Notes: a model not told the origin generated them from the sequence alone. A stretch of 64,000 nt of DNA from Winogradskyella sp. KYW1333 (GCF_003335675.1 NZ_QPHL01000017.1:372001-436000); one strand, 5' to 3'; shown: positions 34,280-43,202, numbered from the stretch's first letter. Numbers and translations are program-made.

Positions 34280-34358
34280 TTTGTAAGTTTTTAAATTCTT
34301 TACTACTAATGTAACAACTGTTGCAAAATAAATTTCAACATAACCCTAATTTTACACT

Positions 34359-34976
34359 ATGGAAGTTCAAGATAAATTAATGATAAACGATATAATTAAA
34401 GATAGCTTAAATAATAGTATTAGCTACAACGAATACAGAGATTTGGTTTTAAACCTTGTTGCAGTAAATTCAACAACTGGCAACAAGAAAACGGAAGCAT
34501 TAGCTAATTATACAATGCTTAACGATAGACGAATGAAGCGTTGGGATAAAACTGTAAAACTGTCTGATAATACCAAGGAGAAGATTGAGTCTTATAACAA
34601 AAAGGTTACTTGGTTGGTAATAACAGAGAGTTGGTGTGGTGATGCTGCTCATATTATGCCTGTAATTAATAAAGTGGCAGAGTTAAATGATAATATTGAC
34701 TATAGAATTGTTTTGCGTGATGACAACGATGATTTGATGAATGAATTTTTAACAAATGGAGGACGTGCTATTCCAAAATTGATAATGATAGATATATCTT
34801 CTAATGAAGTTGTAAATACCTTTGGACCACGACCAACAGTAGCAACTGAGATGGTTTTAGATTATAAAGCACAACACGGTAAATTAACGCCAGAATTTAA
34901 AGAAGATTTGCAGCGTTGGTATAATAAAGACAAAGGCCAATCAACAGTTGAGGATTTGGTAAATCTACTTAAGTAA
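34359..34976 (+). CDS. Thioredoxin-fold protein with single active-site Cys
   Basis: 205 residues, no signal peptide. A helical N-terminal part (about 1-80) precedes a thioredoxin fold whose active site reads SWCGDAAH: Cys93 is kept, the resolving Cys of CxxC is Ala. The cis-Pro loop GGRAIPKLIMID is intact. Such proteins may act by mixed disulfide or glutathionylation rather than dithiol exchange. Ends 1 nt before the convergent TonB-like gene. Confidence 0.85.
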   Translation: MEVQDKLMINDIIKDSLNNSISYNEYRDLVLNLVAVNSTTGNKKTEALANYTMLNDRRMKRWDKTVKLSDNTKEKIESYNKKVTWLVITESWCGDAAHIMPVINKVAELNDNIDYRIVLRDDNDDLMNEFLTNGGRAIPKLIMIDISSNEVVNTFGPRPTVATEMVLDYKAQHGKLTPEFKEDLQRWYNKDKGQSTVEDLVNLLK

Positions 34977-34977
34977 A

Positions 34978-35712
34978 TTAGTTTTTCCCTTTAAATAAAA
35001 ATGTAATTGTGCCCAATTGATCTGTACGATCTGAAGCGTCAAATTGTACGGACTTAGCATAGTCAATGGCATGATAAATTAAGCATTGGTTTTCTGAATT
35101 TGAAGATCCGTTTATATAAGCATCAAACACATTACCCTTTTCATCCACTCTGATGGAAACAACAATTTTTCCACCTCTTTCACAAAGGTATCTCGGTATT
35201 TGATAATAACCCAAAGTACGACCCTTTAGCGAATAAGTCAATGTGCTTCTTCTATTGGCATGCTCATCAGCTATTTTTTGGTTTTCGAGGCGTTTGTTCA
35301 GTTTTTCCTGTAATGCTTTATAAGAATCGGTTTCTACATTATTTAATGCATAAGCATTATTGTCATTTATAGACTTATTTATGTTTCTTTCTTCAATTAA
35401 GTCTTTGGTATTATCAGTATTGTCAAGTTCCTTGGTGGTTCGCTGAAAATCGTTTGATGCTAAAGTTTTAAAGTTGCGCATCATCTGCTTGAATTCTTGA
35501 TCTTCATTAAAAGCCTTATTGGTTGAAGGTCCTTTCATTTTCTCAAATTCCTCAATTAATTTTTCCTCTTCTGTTTCAGGTTCTATTTTATAATAGCTTT
35601 CTGATATTAGAGTACCTTTTTGCGTTAATTGAATTGTAAACAAACCTAAAACCACAATTCCTGATAACAGGAAGGTGATAATTGCAGCTTTATGTTTATC
35701 GATTAAATTCAT
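34978..35712 (-). CDS. TonB-like C-terminal domain membrane protein
   Basis: 244 residues from the ATG at 35712; a longer frame would need TTG at 35727. One transmembrane helix (about 12-30), a charged linker with coiled-coil character (about 45-165), and a C-terminal domain with the TonB pattern (GGKIVVSIRVDEKGNVFDAYINGSS, then an aromatic-rich final strand). TonB-type proteins pass proton-motive energy to outer-membrane receptors; no ExbB/ExbD genes are near. Same strand as truB upstream. Confidence 0.78.
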   Translation of the reverse strand: MNLIDKHKAAIITFLLSGIVVLGLFTIQLTQKGTLISESYYKIEPETEEEKLIEEFEKMKGPSTNKAFNEDQEFKQMMRNFKTLASNDFQRTTKELDNTDNTKDLIEERNINKSINDNNAYALNNVETDSYKALQEKLNKRLENQKIADEHANRRSTLTYSLKGRTLGYYQIPRYLCERGGKIVVSIRVDEKGNVFDAYINGSSNSENQCLIYHAIDYAKSVQFDASDRTDQLGTITFLFKGKN

Positions 35713-35784
35713 AATGACTATATACAACCGTAATTGAATATACGAAATTTAAGGCTAGTTGGTTCTTGAATAGTATTTGCGCAC

Positions 35785-36483
35785 TTATTGATGAAGAGGC
35801 AATTCATTAATAAATTCATCAATTGTTAGAGCATTTTCAACTTTAAAATCACCAATGCGAGTTCGCCTAAGTTCAGATAAATGTGCGCCAGAATCTATGG
35901 CTTTTCCAAAGTCATTTGCTAAGGATCGTATGTAAGTTCCTTTACTACAGACTACTCTGAAATGTAATTTTAAACCATCGATTTCTGTTATCTCAAATAC
36001 TTTAATTTCAACCTGTCTAGATTTAATTTCAACATTTTCACCAGCTCTTGCAAATTCATATAATCGTTTACCATCCTTTTTAATAGCAGAAAAAACTGGA
36101 GGGAATTGGTTGATAATTCCTAAGAATTTTTTGGTTGTAGTATGAATAAGTTCTTCTGTAATATGTTCAGTAGGATAGGTTTTGTCAATTTCGGTTTCTA
36201 AATCAAAAGATGGTGTAGTACTTCCAATAGTGAATGTGCCTGTATATTCTTTGTCTTGTCCTTGAAATATGTTTATTTGCTTGGTCATTTTACCTGTGCA
36301 AATAACTAATAAACCTGTTGCTAAAGGATCTAAAGTACCAGCATGACCAACTTTAATCTTTTTTATGCTGAATGCCTTTCTAATTGCCCATCTTAATTTA
36401 TTCACTACTTGAAAAGAAGTCCATTCAAGAGGCTTGTCTATTAACAACACCTGTCCATTCTTAAAATCTTCTGCAGTATACAT
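35785..36483 (-). CDS. truB: tRNA pseudouridine-55 synthase
   Basis: 232 residues, catalytic domain without a long PUA extension. KVGHAGTLDPLATGLL carries the catalytic Asp52, and FPPVFSAIKKDGKRLYEFARAGE and GTYIRSLANDFG are further TruB motifs. Lies 15 nt downstream of uppP on the same strand; the pair is probably one transcript starting at the uppP promoter. Confidence 0.96.
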   Translation of the reverse strand: MYTAEDFKNGQVLLIDKPLEWTSFQVVNKLRWAIRKAFSIKKIKVGHAGTLDPLATGLLVICTGKMTKQINIFQGQDKEYTGTFTIGSTTPSFDLETEIDKTYPTEHITEELIHTTTKKFLGIINQFPPVFSAIKKDGKRLYEFARAGENVEIKSRQVEIKVFEITEIDGLKLHFRVVCSKGTYIRSLANDFGKAIDSGAHLSELRRTRIGDFKVENALTIDEFINELPLHQ

Positions 36484-36498
36484 TAAATGAAATTAGAT

Positions 36499-37293
36499 TT
36501 ATTGGCTCACCGCCCAAATTATAGCAATTAGGCCAACAATAGCGCAATAGATAGAAAAATAGGTTAGCTTGCTTTTTTTCACTAAGGCAATCATCCAGGT
36601 ACACGCAAATAATCCTGCAATAAAGGCGGCTACAAATCCAACGCTGAGTGGTAAGAAATTTGAACTTTCATAGGTTAATTCACCGCTAAGGACATCTTTT
36701 GCAATTTTCCCAAAAATTAAAGGAACAACCATTAAAAACGAAAAACGTGCAGCCTTTGTTTTGTCATTACCCAATAATACTGAGGTAGAAATTGTTGCTC
36801 CAGATCGGGAAATACCTGGTAAAATGGCAATTGCCTGTGATACACCAATTACAAAAGCATTAGAAAAAGAAACACTTTTTTCAGTGTTTTTTGCTCTATC
36901 AGCTAAATATAGAAGTAAGGCCGTAATTATGAGCATAAAACCAACTAGCGCTATTTGCCCACCAAATAATAGTTCCAATTCTTCCTCGAAGAATACGCCA
37001 ATTATAGTTGCTGGAATCATGGAAATCACGATTTTTGATAGAAACTTCATGTCTTCGTTCCATTCAAATTTTAAAATTCCTTTTATGATGTTAAGAATAT
37101 CCTTTCTAAAAACTACAATGGTACTGAGAGCTGTTGCAAAATGAAGTACAACTGTAAAAAGTAAACTTTCTTTTGGTACTGAATTATCTCCCAATATAGC
37201 TTTTCCTAATTCTAAATGACCACTAGAGGAAACAGGTAGAAACTCAGTGAGTCCTTGGATTATTCCTAAAATAATTGCATCAATTACTTCCAT
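36499..37293 (-). CDS. uppP: Undecaprenyl-diphosphatase
   Basis: 264 residues, multi-spanning BacA-type phosphatase that recycles the lipid carrier for peptidoglycan and other envelope polymers. Active-site motifs are visible at both halves: GLTEFLPVSSSGHLEL and PGISRSGATIS. A TACTTTTG box ends 4 nt before the ATG, so the transcript is probably leaderless. The divergent neighbour is the glycosyl-glycerate cassette. Confidence 0.96.
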   Translation of the reverse strand: MEVIDAIILGIIQGLTEFLPVSSSGHLELGKAILGDNSVPKESLLFTVVLHFATALSTIVVFRKDILNIIKGILKFEWNEDMKFLSKIVISMIPATIIGVFFEEELELLFGGQIALVGFMLIITALLLYLADRAKNTEKSVSFSNAFVIGVSQAIAILPGISRSGATISTSVLLGNDKTKAARFSFLMVVPLIFGKIAKDVLSGELTYESSNFLPLSVGFVAAFIAGLFACTWMIALVKKSKLTYFSIYCAIVGLIAIIWAVSQ

Positions 37294-37297
37294 GGAG

Positions 37298-37305
37298 CAA
37301 AAGTA
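37298..37305 (-). promoter_or_regulatory. -7 box (TACTTTTG) directly before the uppP ATG
   Basis: TAnnTTTG with a 4-nt spacer to the start codon, the same arrangement as at glyS and luxE. Confidence 0.6.
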
Positions 37306-37420
37306 TCAATTAGAAACAAGTTTCAAAGCAAATGATCCTAAAATCGTTAATCCTAATTTTTATTTTAATTTTATAGGAACTAACTAATATAACCAACAAC
37401 CAGGATCCAAATTTTCTTTC

Positions 37421-38731
37421 ATGTATAAAACCAACCTAATTGAAGGCGCTAAAAAGGTGCTTAATTCTAATTTTAATGAAGAAAAAGGATTTACAATTCC
37501 GTGCGAAGGATTATATCCATTCCAGTGGCACTGGGACTCTGGATTTATAGCTATTGGTTATGCACACTACGATATTGAGAAGGCTAAGCGAGAAGTTGAA
37601 TCATTATTAAGTGGCCAGTGGGAAAATGGATTTATTCCACATATAGTTTTTCATAATGAAAGTGACACCTATTTCCCTGGACCAGATTACCACAGATCAG
37701 ATTTACATCCTTCTTCACCAAAAACTATAAAGACCACAGGAATTACACAACCACCAGTATTGGGATTTGTTTTAAAAGAAATCTATGATATAGCCAGAGA
37801 TAAGCAGGATGTGTTAGAATTCATAAGACGAAATATCGATAAGATATTTAAGAATCATGAGCATTTTTATAAGTATAGAGATCCACATGATGAAGGCCTA
37901 GTATATATCTATCACAACTGGGAATCTGGCACTGACAATTCTCCTATTTGGGATGAAATTTGGAAGATAATGGATCCTCCTAAATACAAATATGAAAGAA
38001 AAGATACGACTCATGTTGATGCTTCTCAAAGGCCTACTAATAGAGAATACGACTGCTATTTACATTTATTAGAAATAGCAAAAGCACATAATTATGATGA
38101 TGCAAAAATCGCTGAGTTATCTCCATTTTTAGTTCAAGATCCTCTATTTAATGCCATTCTTATTAAATCTAATGAAGCCTTGATTGAATTATATCATATT
38201 CTCGGAGGCAATGAGGATAAGGTTGAGGTATTAAAGTCCTGGCAAAATAAAGCTAAGGATAGTTTTGAGGCAAAATTATTTAATGAAGAATTAGGCTCAT
38301 ATGTGTATTATGATTTAAGAAATCAAAAGCAGATTGCATTTACTACATCTTCGTCATTTACACCGCTTTTTGCTGGTATACCCAATACAGGTAGAGCGAA
38401 TAAATTGGCACATAGGTTGTTGAAAAATTTTGGAAGTGAAGATTTATTTTTTTGTGCCTCTTTTGATCCAAAGAGTGAGCAATTCAAGCCTAAAAAGTAT
38501 TGGAGAGGACCAGTTTGGATAAACCTAAATTGGTTGATTTATAAAGGGCTAAAAAGATATAAGTACTATGAATTGGCTGAACGATTAAAACAAGAAACCA
38601 TCAAATATATTGAGAAGCATGGTTTTTACGAATATTTTGATGCACGAAAGGATCAGTTTGAAAACGCTGCTTATGGCGGTAAGAATTTTTCATGGAGTGC
38701 CGCCTTAACATTAGACTTATTAAACGAATAA
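37421..38731 (+). CDS. GH63-type mannosylglycerate/glucosylglycerate hydrolase-like enzyme
   Basis: 436 residues, no signal peptide, so cytoplasmic. An (alpha/alpha)6-barrel glycosidase: PFQWHWDSGF (Asp39), NWESGTDNSPIWDE (Asp172), YWRGPVWINLNWL, and YEYFDARKDQFENAAYGGKNFSWSA (Glu404). Length and motifs fit the GH63 mannosylglycerate and glucosylglycerate hydrolases of Thermus and Mycolicibacterium, where to my recollection equivalent Asp/Asp/Glu residues bind the glycerate and catalyse hydrolysis. It lacks the GH37 trehalase signatures. Next genes are a sodium symporter (9 nt) and a glycerate kinase, which would use the glycerate released. Glucosyl versus mannosyl specificity cannot be read from sequence. 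Confidence 0.82.
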   Translation: MYKTNLIEGAKKVLNSNFNEEKGFTIPCEGLYPFQWHWDSGFIAIGYAHYDIEKAKREVESLLSGQWENGFIPHIVFHNESDTYFPGPDYHRSDLHPSSPKTIKTTGITQPPVLGFVLKEIYDIARDKQDVLEFIRRNIDKIFKNHEHFYKYRDPHDEGLVYIYHNWESGTDNSPIWDEIWKIMDPPKYKYERKDTTHVDASQRPTNREYDCYLHLLEIAKAHNYDDAKIAELSPFLVQDPLFNAILIKSNEALIELYHILGGNEDKVEVLKSWQNKAKDSFEAKLFNEELGSYVYYDLRNQKQIAFTTSSSFTPLFAGIPNTGRANKLAHRLLKNFGSEDLFFCASFDPKSEQFKPKKYWRGPVWINLNWLIYKGLKRYKYYELAERLKQETIKYIEKHGFYEYFDARKDQFENAAYGGKNFSWSAALTLDLLNE

Positions 38732-38740
38732 TAAATTATT

Positions 38741-40447
38741 ATGAATTGGTTAGACTATACTATAATTGCTATTTATCTCATAGGTTTTATTGCCATGGGC
38801 TATTTCTTTAAGGATAATAAAGATTCCAAAGACTATTTCTTAGGTGGTAAAAGTTTGGGTTGGTTTCCGTTGAGCTTATCAACCATGGCAACACAGTTGT
38901 CTGCTATAAGTTTTATTTCGGCACCAGCTTTTGTTGGTTTAAAGGCTAATGGTGGTATGAAATGGCTCACTTTTGAGTTCGCTGTACCTCTGGCAATGAT
39001 TGGGATTATGTTTTTCATAATTCCACCGTTATACAAATCTGGAATAGTTAGTATTTATGAGTATTTAGAACAGCGATTTTCAAAATCTACTCGTAAAATA
39101 ATAAGTGTTGTTTTTCAGATTAGTAGAGCATTAGGTACAGGTGTTATGGTATTTACCATGGCATTAATCATTCAAGCTGTCGTTGGTATTAGTTTTCATT
39201 ATACCTTGATCATTATTAGTGTTGTAACCTTAGCCTATTCCTATCAAGGTGGTATGAAGGCTGTAGTTTGGGGTGATGCTATACAAATGATAATTCTTTT
39301 TGCCGGTTTAGTTATTTGTTTGATAGTTGGGTATTCTTTACTTAAGGATACAGGAACTTTCACTGGCTTTGACACTGACAGGTTACAAGTTATAGATTTT
39401 GATAACTTCGGAATATTTAGTGGTGACGAATATGGCTTTTGGCCTATGCTTTTAGGTGGATTGTTTTTGTATCTATCTTATTATGGTACAGATCAAACCC
39501 AAGCGCAGAGATTACTTTCTGCAAGAGATGAAGGTACCATCAAGAAACTATTAATGGCTAACGGATTATTGCGATTCCCTGTTGTATTGGTGTATTGTGT
39601 AATGGGATTGATAATTGGTTATTTAGTAAGCAACATTCCTGAGTTTTATGAAAGTATACAAGAGACGACTCGTATTCACTATCCAGGTGAATATGCTAAA
39701 TCAGGGTTTAAGCCAGATCTAATGATACCTGTTTTCATAACCAATTATTTGCCAAATGGATTAATAGGAATTCTTATGGTGGGAGTAATGTCTGCTGCAA
39801 TGTCTTCATTAAGCTCAACTATTAACTCATTAAGCGCTGTGACTATTGAAGATTTTTTCAATAGTGGCGAAAAGAAACTAGAAGGTAAACGTTACATGTT
39901 TATATCTAAGGGATTGGTTGTTTTTTGGGGTTCGGTATGTATTTTGGCAGCTTATTTATTCGGTAATAGCCAGAGTACAGTTATTGAACTAATAAATGCT
40001 ATTTCTTCATTGTTTTTTGGACCAATATTAGCGGCATTTATATTAGCAATTTTCTTTAGAAAGGTCAACCATATTGGTATGAATGTGGCTATCATAACTT
40101 CGGTAGTTGTTAATTTGGTATTTAAGTATTTACCAGATTTAGTCTACTTGTTTAATCAAGGCGGTTTTTATAATGGTAATGCATCTATTCATAGCGCTTT
40201 AGCGGATACAGGTATTACAAATGTTCCAGATTTATTTTGGATATGGTATAACCTTACTGGATTTGCAATTGCATTAGTTGTGGCAGTTATTGTAAGCAAG
40301 TTAACAAGCAAAACACCTGCAAAGCAATTGGAAATACAGTATTCGTTCAATGCTAACGAACTAGTTCAAAAGGAGAGTGTCATATTGATTAGTTTCTTTG
40401 TATTGATATTAGTATTTAGTTATTTCTTACCAATAATTTTGGGTTAA
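38741..40447 (+). CDS. Sodium:solute symporter (SSS family), predicted glycosyl-glycerate importer
   Basis: 568 residues with about 13-14 hydrophobic segments in the SSS (SGLT-like) arrangement: LDYTIIAIYLIGFIAMGYFF start, DYFLGGKSLGWFPLSLS, and MSAAMSSLSSTINSLSAVTIEDF for sodium binding. It starts 9 nt after the GH63 gene and ends 4 nt before the glycerate kinase gene, so the three form a tight operon. Import of the GH63 substrate is inferred from that position; related SSS members carry sugars, sialic acid or amino acids. Confidence 0.88.
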   Translation: MNWLDYTIIAIYLIGFIAMGYFFKDNKDSKDYFLGGKSLGWFPLSLSTMATQLSAISFISAPAFVGLKANGGMKWLTFEFAVPLAMIGIMFFIIPPLYKSGIVSIYEYLEQRFSKSTRKIISVVFQISRALGTGVMVFTMALIIQAVVGISFHYTLIIISVVTLAYSYQGGMKAVVWGDAIQMIILFAGLVICLIVGYSLLKDTGTFTGFDTDRLQVIDFDNFGIFSGDEYGFWPMLLGGLFLYLSYYGTDQTQAQRLLSARDEGTIKKLLMANGLLRFPVVLVYCVMGLIIGYLVSNIPEFYESIQETTRIHYPGEYAKSGFKPDLMIPVFITNYLPNGLIGILMVGVMSAAMSSLSSTINSLSAVTIEDFFNSGEKKLEGKRYMFISKGLVVFWGSVCILAAYLFGNSQSTVIELINAISSLFFGPILAAFILAIFFRKVNHIGMNVAIITSVVVNLVFKYLPDLVYLFNQGGFYNGNASIHSALADTGITNVPDLFWIWYNLTGFAIALVVAVIVSKLTSKTPAKQLEIQYSFNANELVQKESVILISFFVLILVFSYFLPIILG

Positions 40448-40451
40448 CTAT

Positions 40452-41570
40452 ATGCGTATAATATTAGCACCAGATAAGTATAAAGGTTCAATAACTGGTT
40501 TAGAATTTTGTAACATAATAGAACCAGTCCTTCGTAATCATTTTGATGCAGAAATTATCAGATTACCCATGGCTGATGGTGGTGATGGCACAATTGAAGT
40601 TATTGATTTTTATTTATCAGGACAGACAATCAAGACTAAGGTTAGCGATCCCTTATTTAGAACAATTGAAGCTTCATATCTATTTTCTGATGCTTCAAAA
40701 ACTGCTTTCATAGAAATGGCCGAAGCTTCGGGTTTAAAATTATTGAAGCTAGAGGATCAAAACTGCATGAGCACCACATCATTTGGAACTGGAGAATTAA
40801 TCCTTCATGCTTTAGATAAAGGTGCTCAGCATATTATTTTGGGTATTGGTGGTAGTGCAACGAACGATTGTGGCATTGGTATGGCATCAGCATTAGGCTA
40901 TCAGTTTTTTGATGAAAGAAATAATCAAATCACACCAATTGGTAGAAACCTTGCAAAAGTTAATAGAATTGACGATTCTCAAGTAGAAAAACGCTTGGCC
41001 AAAGTAAAAATTCAGATTGCATGCGATGTAAAGAATCCTTTGTATGGCCCACAAGGTGCAGCTTATATTTATGGAAAACAAAAAGGCGCAAACCTTTCTG
41101 AAATTATGGACTTAGATAGTGGGTTACACAATGTATCTTCTGTAATAGACCATCACTTTGGGTTAAAAACTCAAGATATTATTGGCGCTGGTGCGGCAGG
41201 CGGAATGGGAGCTGGTACCGTCGCTTTTTTAAATGGAGAGCTAATTCCTGGGATTGAATTAATGATGCAGATTGCCGATTTTGAAAAGAAAGTAGAAGGT
41301 GCAGATTGGATAATTTCTGGCGAGGGCCGATTAGATGACCAGACATTATCAGGTAAAGCAATGAGCGGTATTATTAAATTGGCACAAAAACACAATATTA
41401 AAGTGGCTTCTTTTTGTGGTAGTACTGATCTAGACTCAAATGAAATTAGTGAAATGGGCATTAATTATAGTAGCACCATAATGGATAAGGCTAATAGTTT
41501 AGATGATGCCTTAGAGAATACAAAGCTATACTTAGAGCAACTGGTAGAAGATTTTATTTCTTCCCTTTAG
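40452..41570 (+). CDS. Glycerate kinase (GarK/GlxK family)
   Basis: 372 residues, complete class-2 glycerate kinase: ILAPDKYKGSITGLEF, LPMADGGDGTIEVID, IGIGGSATNDCGIGMASALG, GAGAAGGMGAG and SGEGRLDDQTLSGKA are diagnostic. Enzymes of this fold mostly make 2-phosphoglycerate from D-glycerate. Its place behind the glycosyl-glycerate hydrolase and symporter suggests it channels the glycerate half into lower glycolysis. The last 17 bp overlap the convergent DUF3098 gene. Confidence 0.93.
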   Translation: MRIILAPDKYKGSITGLEFCNIIEPVLRNHFDAEIIRLPMADGGDGTIEVIDFYLSGQTIKTKVSDPLFRTIEASYLFSDASKTAFIEMAEASGLKLLKLEDQNCMSTTSFGTGELILHALDKGAQHIILGIGGSATNDCGIGMASALGYQFFDERNNQITPIGRNLAKVNRIDDSQVEKRLAKVKIQIACDVKNPLYGPQGAAYIYGKQKGANLSEIMDLDSGLHNVSSVIDHHFGLKTQDIIGAGAAGGMGAGTVAFLNGELIPGIELMMQIADFEKKVEGADWIISGEGRLDDQTLSGKAMSGIIKLAQKHNIKVASFCGSTDLDSNEISEMGINYSSTIMDKANSLDDALENTKLYLEQLVEDFISSL

Positions 41571-41826
41571 ATTTCTTTTTGTCAGGATTTAAAAGGATAG
41601 CGTAAACCTGCATGCCAAAACCAATCAACACTAAGGTTGGTGCTAATCGAATCCGTCTCCAACTAAAAATTGATGGATCAAAAACATTTGGATTATCACT
41701 TCCTCCACCTGCCATAAGGATAAAACCTAAAGCAATAAATGCCAACCCAATGAAAAGCCACTTATAGTTTTTCTTTCCAAAAATAAATTCTGCTTTAGAG
41801 TCTTGCTTACGTTTTTGTTCTCCCAT
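41554..41826 (-). CDS. DUF3098 small membrane protein
   Basis: 90 residues, Lys-rich at both ends with two transmembrane helices (about 23-40 and 62-80; FIFGKKNYKWLFIGLAFIALGF is the family signature). Function unknown; in flavobacteria it is found next to ftsX and uppP, pointing to a cell-envelope role. Its ATG overlaps the stop of the upstream lipoprotein-like gene by 1 nt, and its end overlaps glycerate kinase by 17 bp. Confidence 0.85.
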   Translation of the reverse strand: MGEQKRKQDSKAEFIFGKKNYKWLFIGLAFIALGFILMAGGGSDNPNVFDPSIFSWRRIRLAPTLVLIGFGMQVYAILLNPDKKKSKGKK

Positions 41827-42182
41827 TAGTTATTAAATTCTGTAAAGATAATTTCATCTTCAATGGCTAGTTGTGAAATATGTTCGGATGTCATGCCACC
41901 CAATACTTTAGCCAAGTGCAAAGTAACAGTTTTATTTAAAACTTTTGTCTTAAGAGAATCTAAATTTAATGCTCTTTCCAGGCCGCGGTTAATATAATAG
42001 AAGTCTGTGCTATCGTCATGGAATACAATATCTTTTACACCAGCTTCCGTAATATTGGTAACTTTTACTTTAACGACTACACAGTCTTCAGGTTTAGGAT
42101 TTTGAATAATGCAAGACTTAAGCAATAAGAAACAAACGGTAATAATCGATAATCTAATTATAGAAGAAAGTATTTTTTTCAC
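41826..42182 (-). CDS. Small predicted lipoprotein of unknown function
   Basis: 118 residues from a GTG start. The N-terminus is hydrophobic and reaches Cys24 in LLLKSC, a lipobox with an unusual Lys at -2, so lipidation is likely but not certain. The rest is a small alpha/beta domain with no motif I recognise. It lies between ftsX (52 nt) and DUF3098 (1-nt overlap) in the same direction, so it may belong to the division/envelope operon. Confidence 0.68.
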   Translation of the reverse strand: MKKILSSIIRLSIITVCFLLLKSCIIQNPKPEDCVVVKVKVTNITEAGVKDIVFHDDSTDFYYINRGLERALNLDSLKTKVLNKTVTLHLAKVLGGMTSEHISQLAIEDEIIFTEFNN

Positions 42183-42234
42183 GATTGGTGGTTTTCAATA
42201 AAAACGGAAAGTCGTCTGATTTATTACACTAAAC

Positions 42235-43113
42235 TTAATAATACAATTGGTCTGTCTTGAGATTAAGAAAGCGTTGGGTAGCAATAAAAGTGCTTATCCA
42301 AGTAATAACAACACCCAAAAGAAATATACCAATAAAAAGTGCAATGATTAAGATTGTATTTCTAAGCAATTCTAATTCCGGGAAAGTTAAATCAAGATAA
42401 TATAGTACTACGGCCATCCCTGCTAATGCAACAACTGCACCGATGATTCCAAGTTGTACGCTCTTCCAAATAAAAGGTCTTCTAATAAAACTCTTAGTGG
42501 CACCAACCATTTGCATTGTCTTAATGATAAATCGTTTAGAATAAACAGCTAATCGTATGGAACTATTTATTAAGAGGACTGCAATTAATGTAAAAACACC
42601 ACTAATTATGAGTACCCAAAACGTTATCTTTTTAACATTATCATTCATTAATTCAACCAAGTCATTATCATAACGAATTTCTTCGATAAAAGATTTGTTA
42701 GATAAGTTCTCAGATATTTCCGTAAGGTTTTCCGTAGTAACGAAATCTGCTTTTAAGTAAACATCAATCGAGTTTTTAAGCGGATTATATCCCACAAAAT
42801 CCATAAAATCATCACCCGTTTCAGCTTTCATAAGAGCAGCAGCTTCTTCTTTAGAAACATAAAGTGCTTCTTTTGAGTAGTCTGCCATAGCCAAACTTTT
42901 CTTTAATTGATTTACTTCTACCTCTTTTGCAGTATCATTTAGGTAAATGGTCACAACCACTTGTTCCTTAAAGTGATCAGCAACTTTTTTGGCATTAATA
43001 ACTAAAAGACCTAAGCAACCTAAAAGAAAAAGTACCAAAGCAATACTTATAACCACAGAGATATAAGAAGAGATAAGTTTGCGCTTTTGGTATTTGTCAA
43101 AGGATGAGGCCAT
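42235..43113 (-). CDS. ftsX: Cell division protein FtsX (permease of FtsEX)
   Basis: 292 residues. N-terminal transmembrane helix (about 17-40), a periplasmic domain (about 45-165) and three C-terminal helices with the FtsX/MacB element KTMQMVGATKSFIRRPFIWKSVQLGIIGA. With FtsE it activates peptidoglycan hydrolases at the septum; ftsE is not adjacent here. First gene of the minus-strand group ftsX-lipoprotein-DUF3098, divergent from leuS. Confidence 0.94.
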   Translation of the reverse strand: MASSFDKYQKRKLISSYISVVISIALVLFLLGCLGLLVINAKKVADHFKEQVVVTIYLNDTAKEVEVNQLKKSLAMADYSKEALYVSKEEAAALMKAETGDDFMDFVGYNPLKNSIDVYLKADFVTTENLTEISENLSNKSFIEEIRYDNDLVELMNDNVKKITFWVLIISGVFTLIAVLLINSSIRLAVYSKRFIIKTMQMVGATKSFIRRPFIWKSVQLGIIGAVVALAGMAVVLYYLDLTFPELELLRNTILIIALFIGIFLLGVVITWISTFIATQRFLNLKTDQLYY

Positions 43114-43202
43114 GTAAAACGGATTAATGTTGTAAAAATAAAAAACAATTTAGTTATCTAGAGTATTACAACGTTTAGTTTTTAATTGTGTTGTAATACC
43201 AC

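Noticed and set aside
37421..38731. Trehalase (GH37) as the name for the GH63-like hydrolase
   Set aside because: GH37 signatures (PGGRF... and QWD.P.GWAP) are absent, while the ESG-DNS and EYF...FSW motifs and about 430-residue length fit the glycosyl-glycerate hydrolases; the adjacent glycerate kinase agrees.
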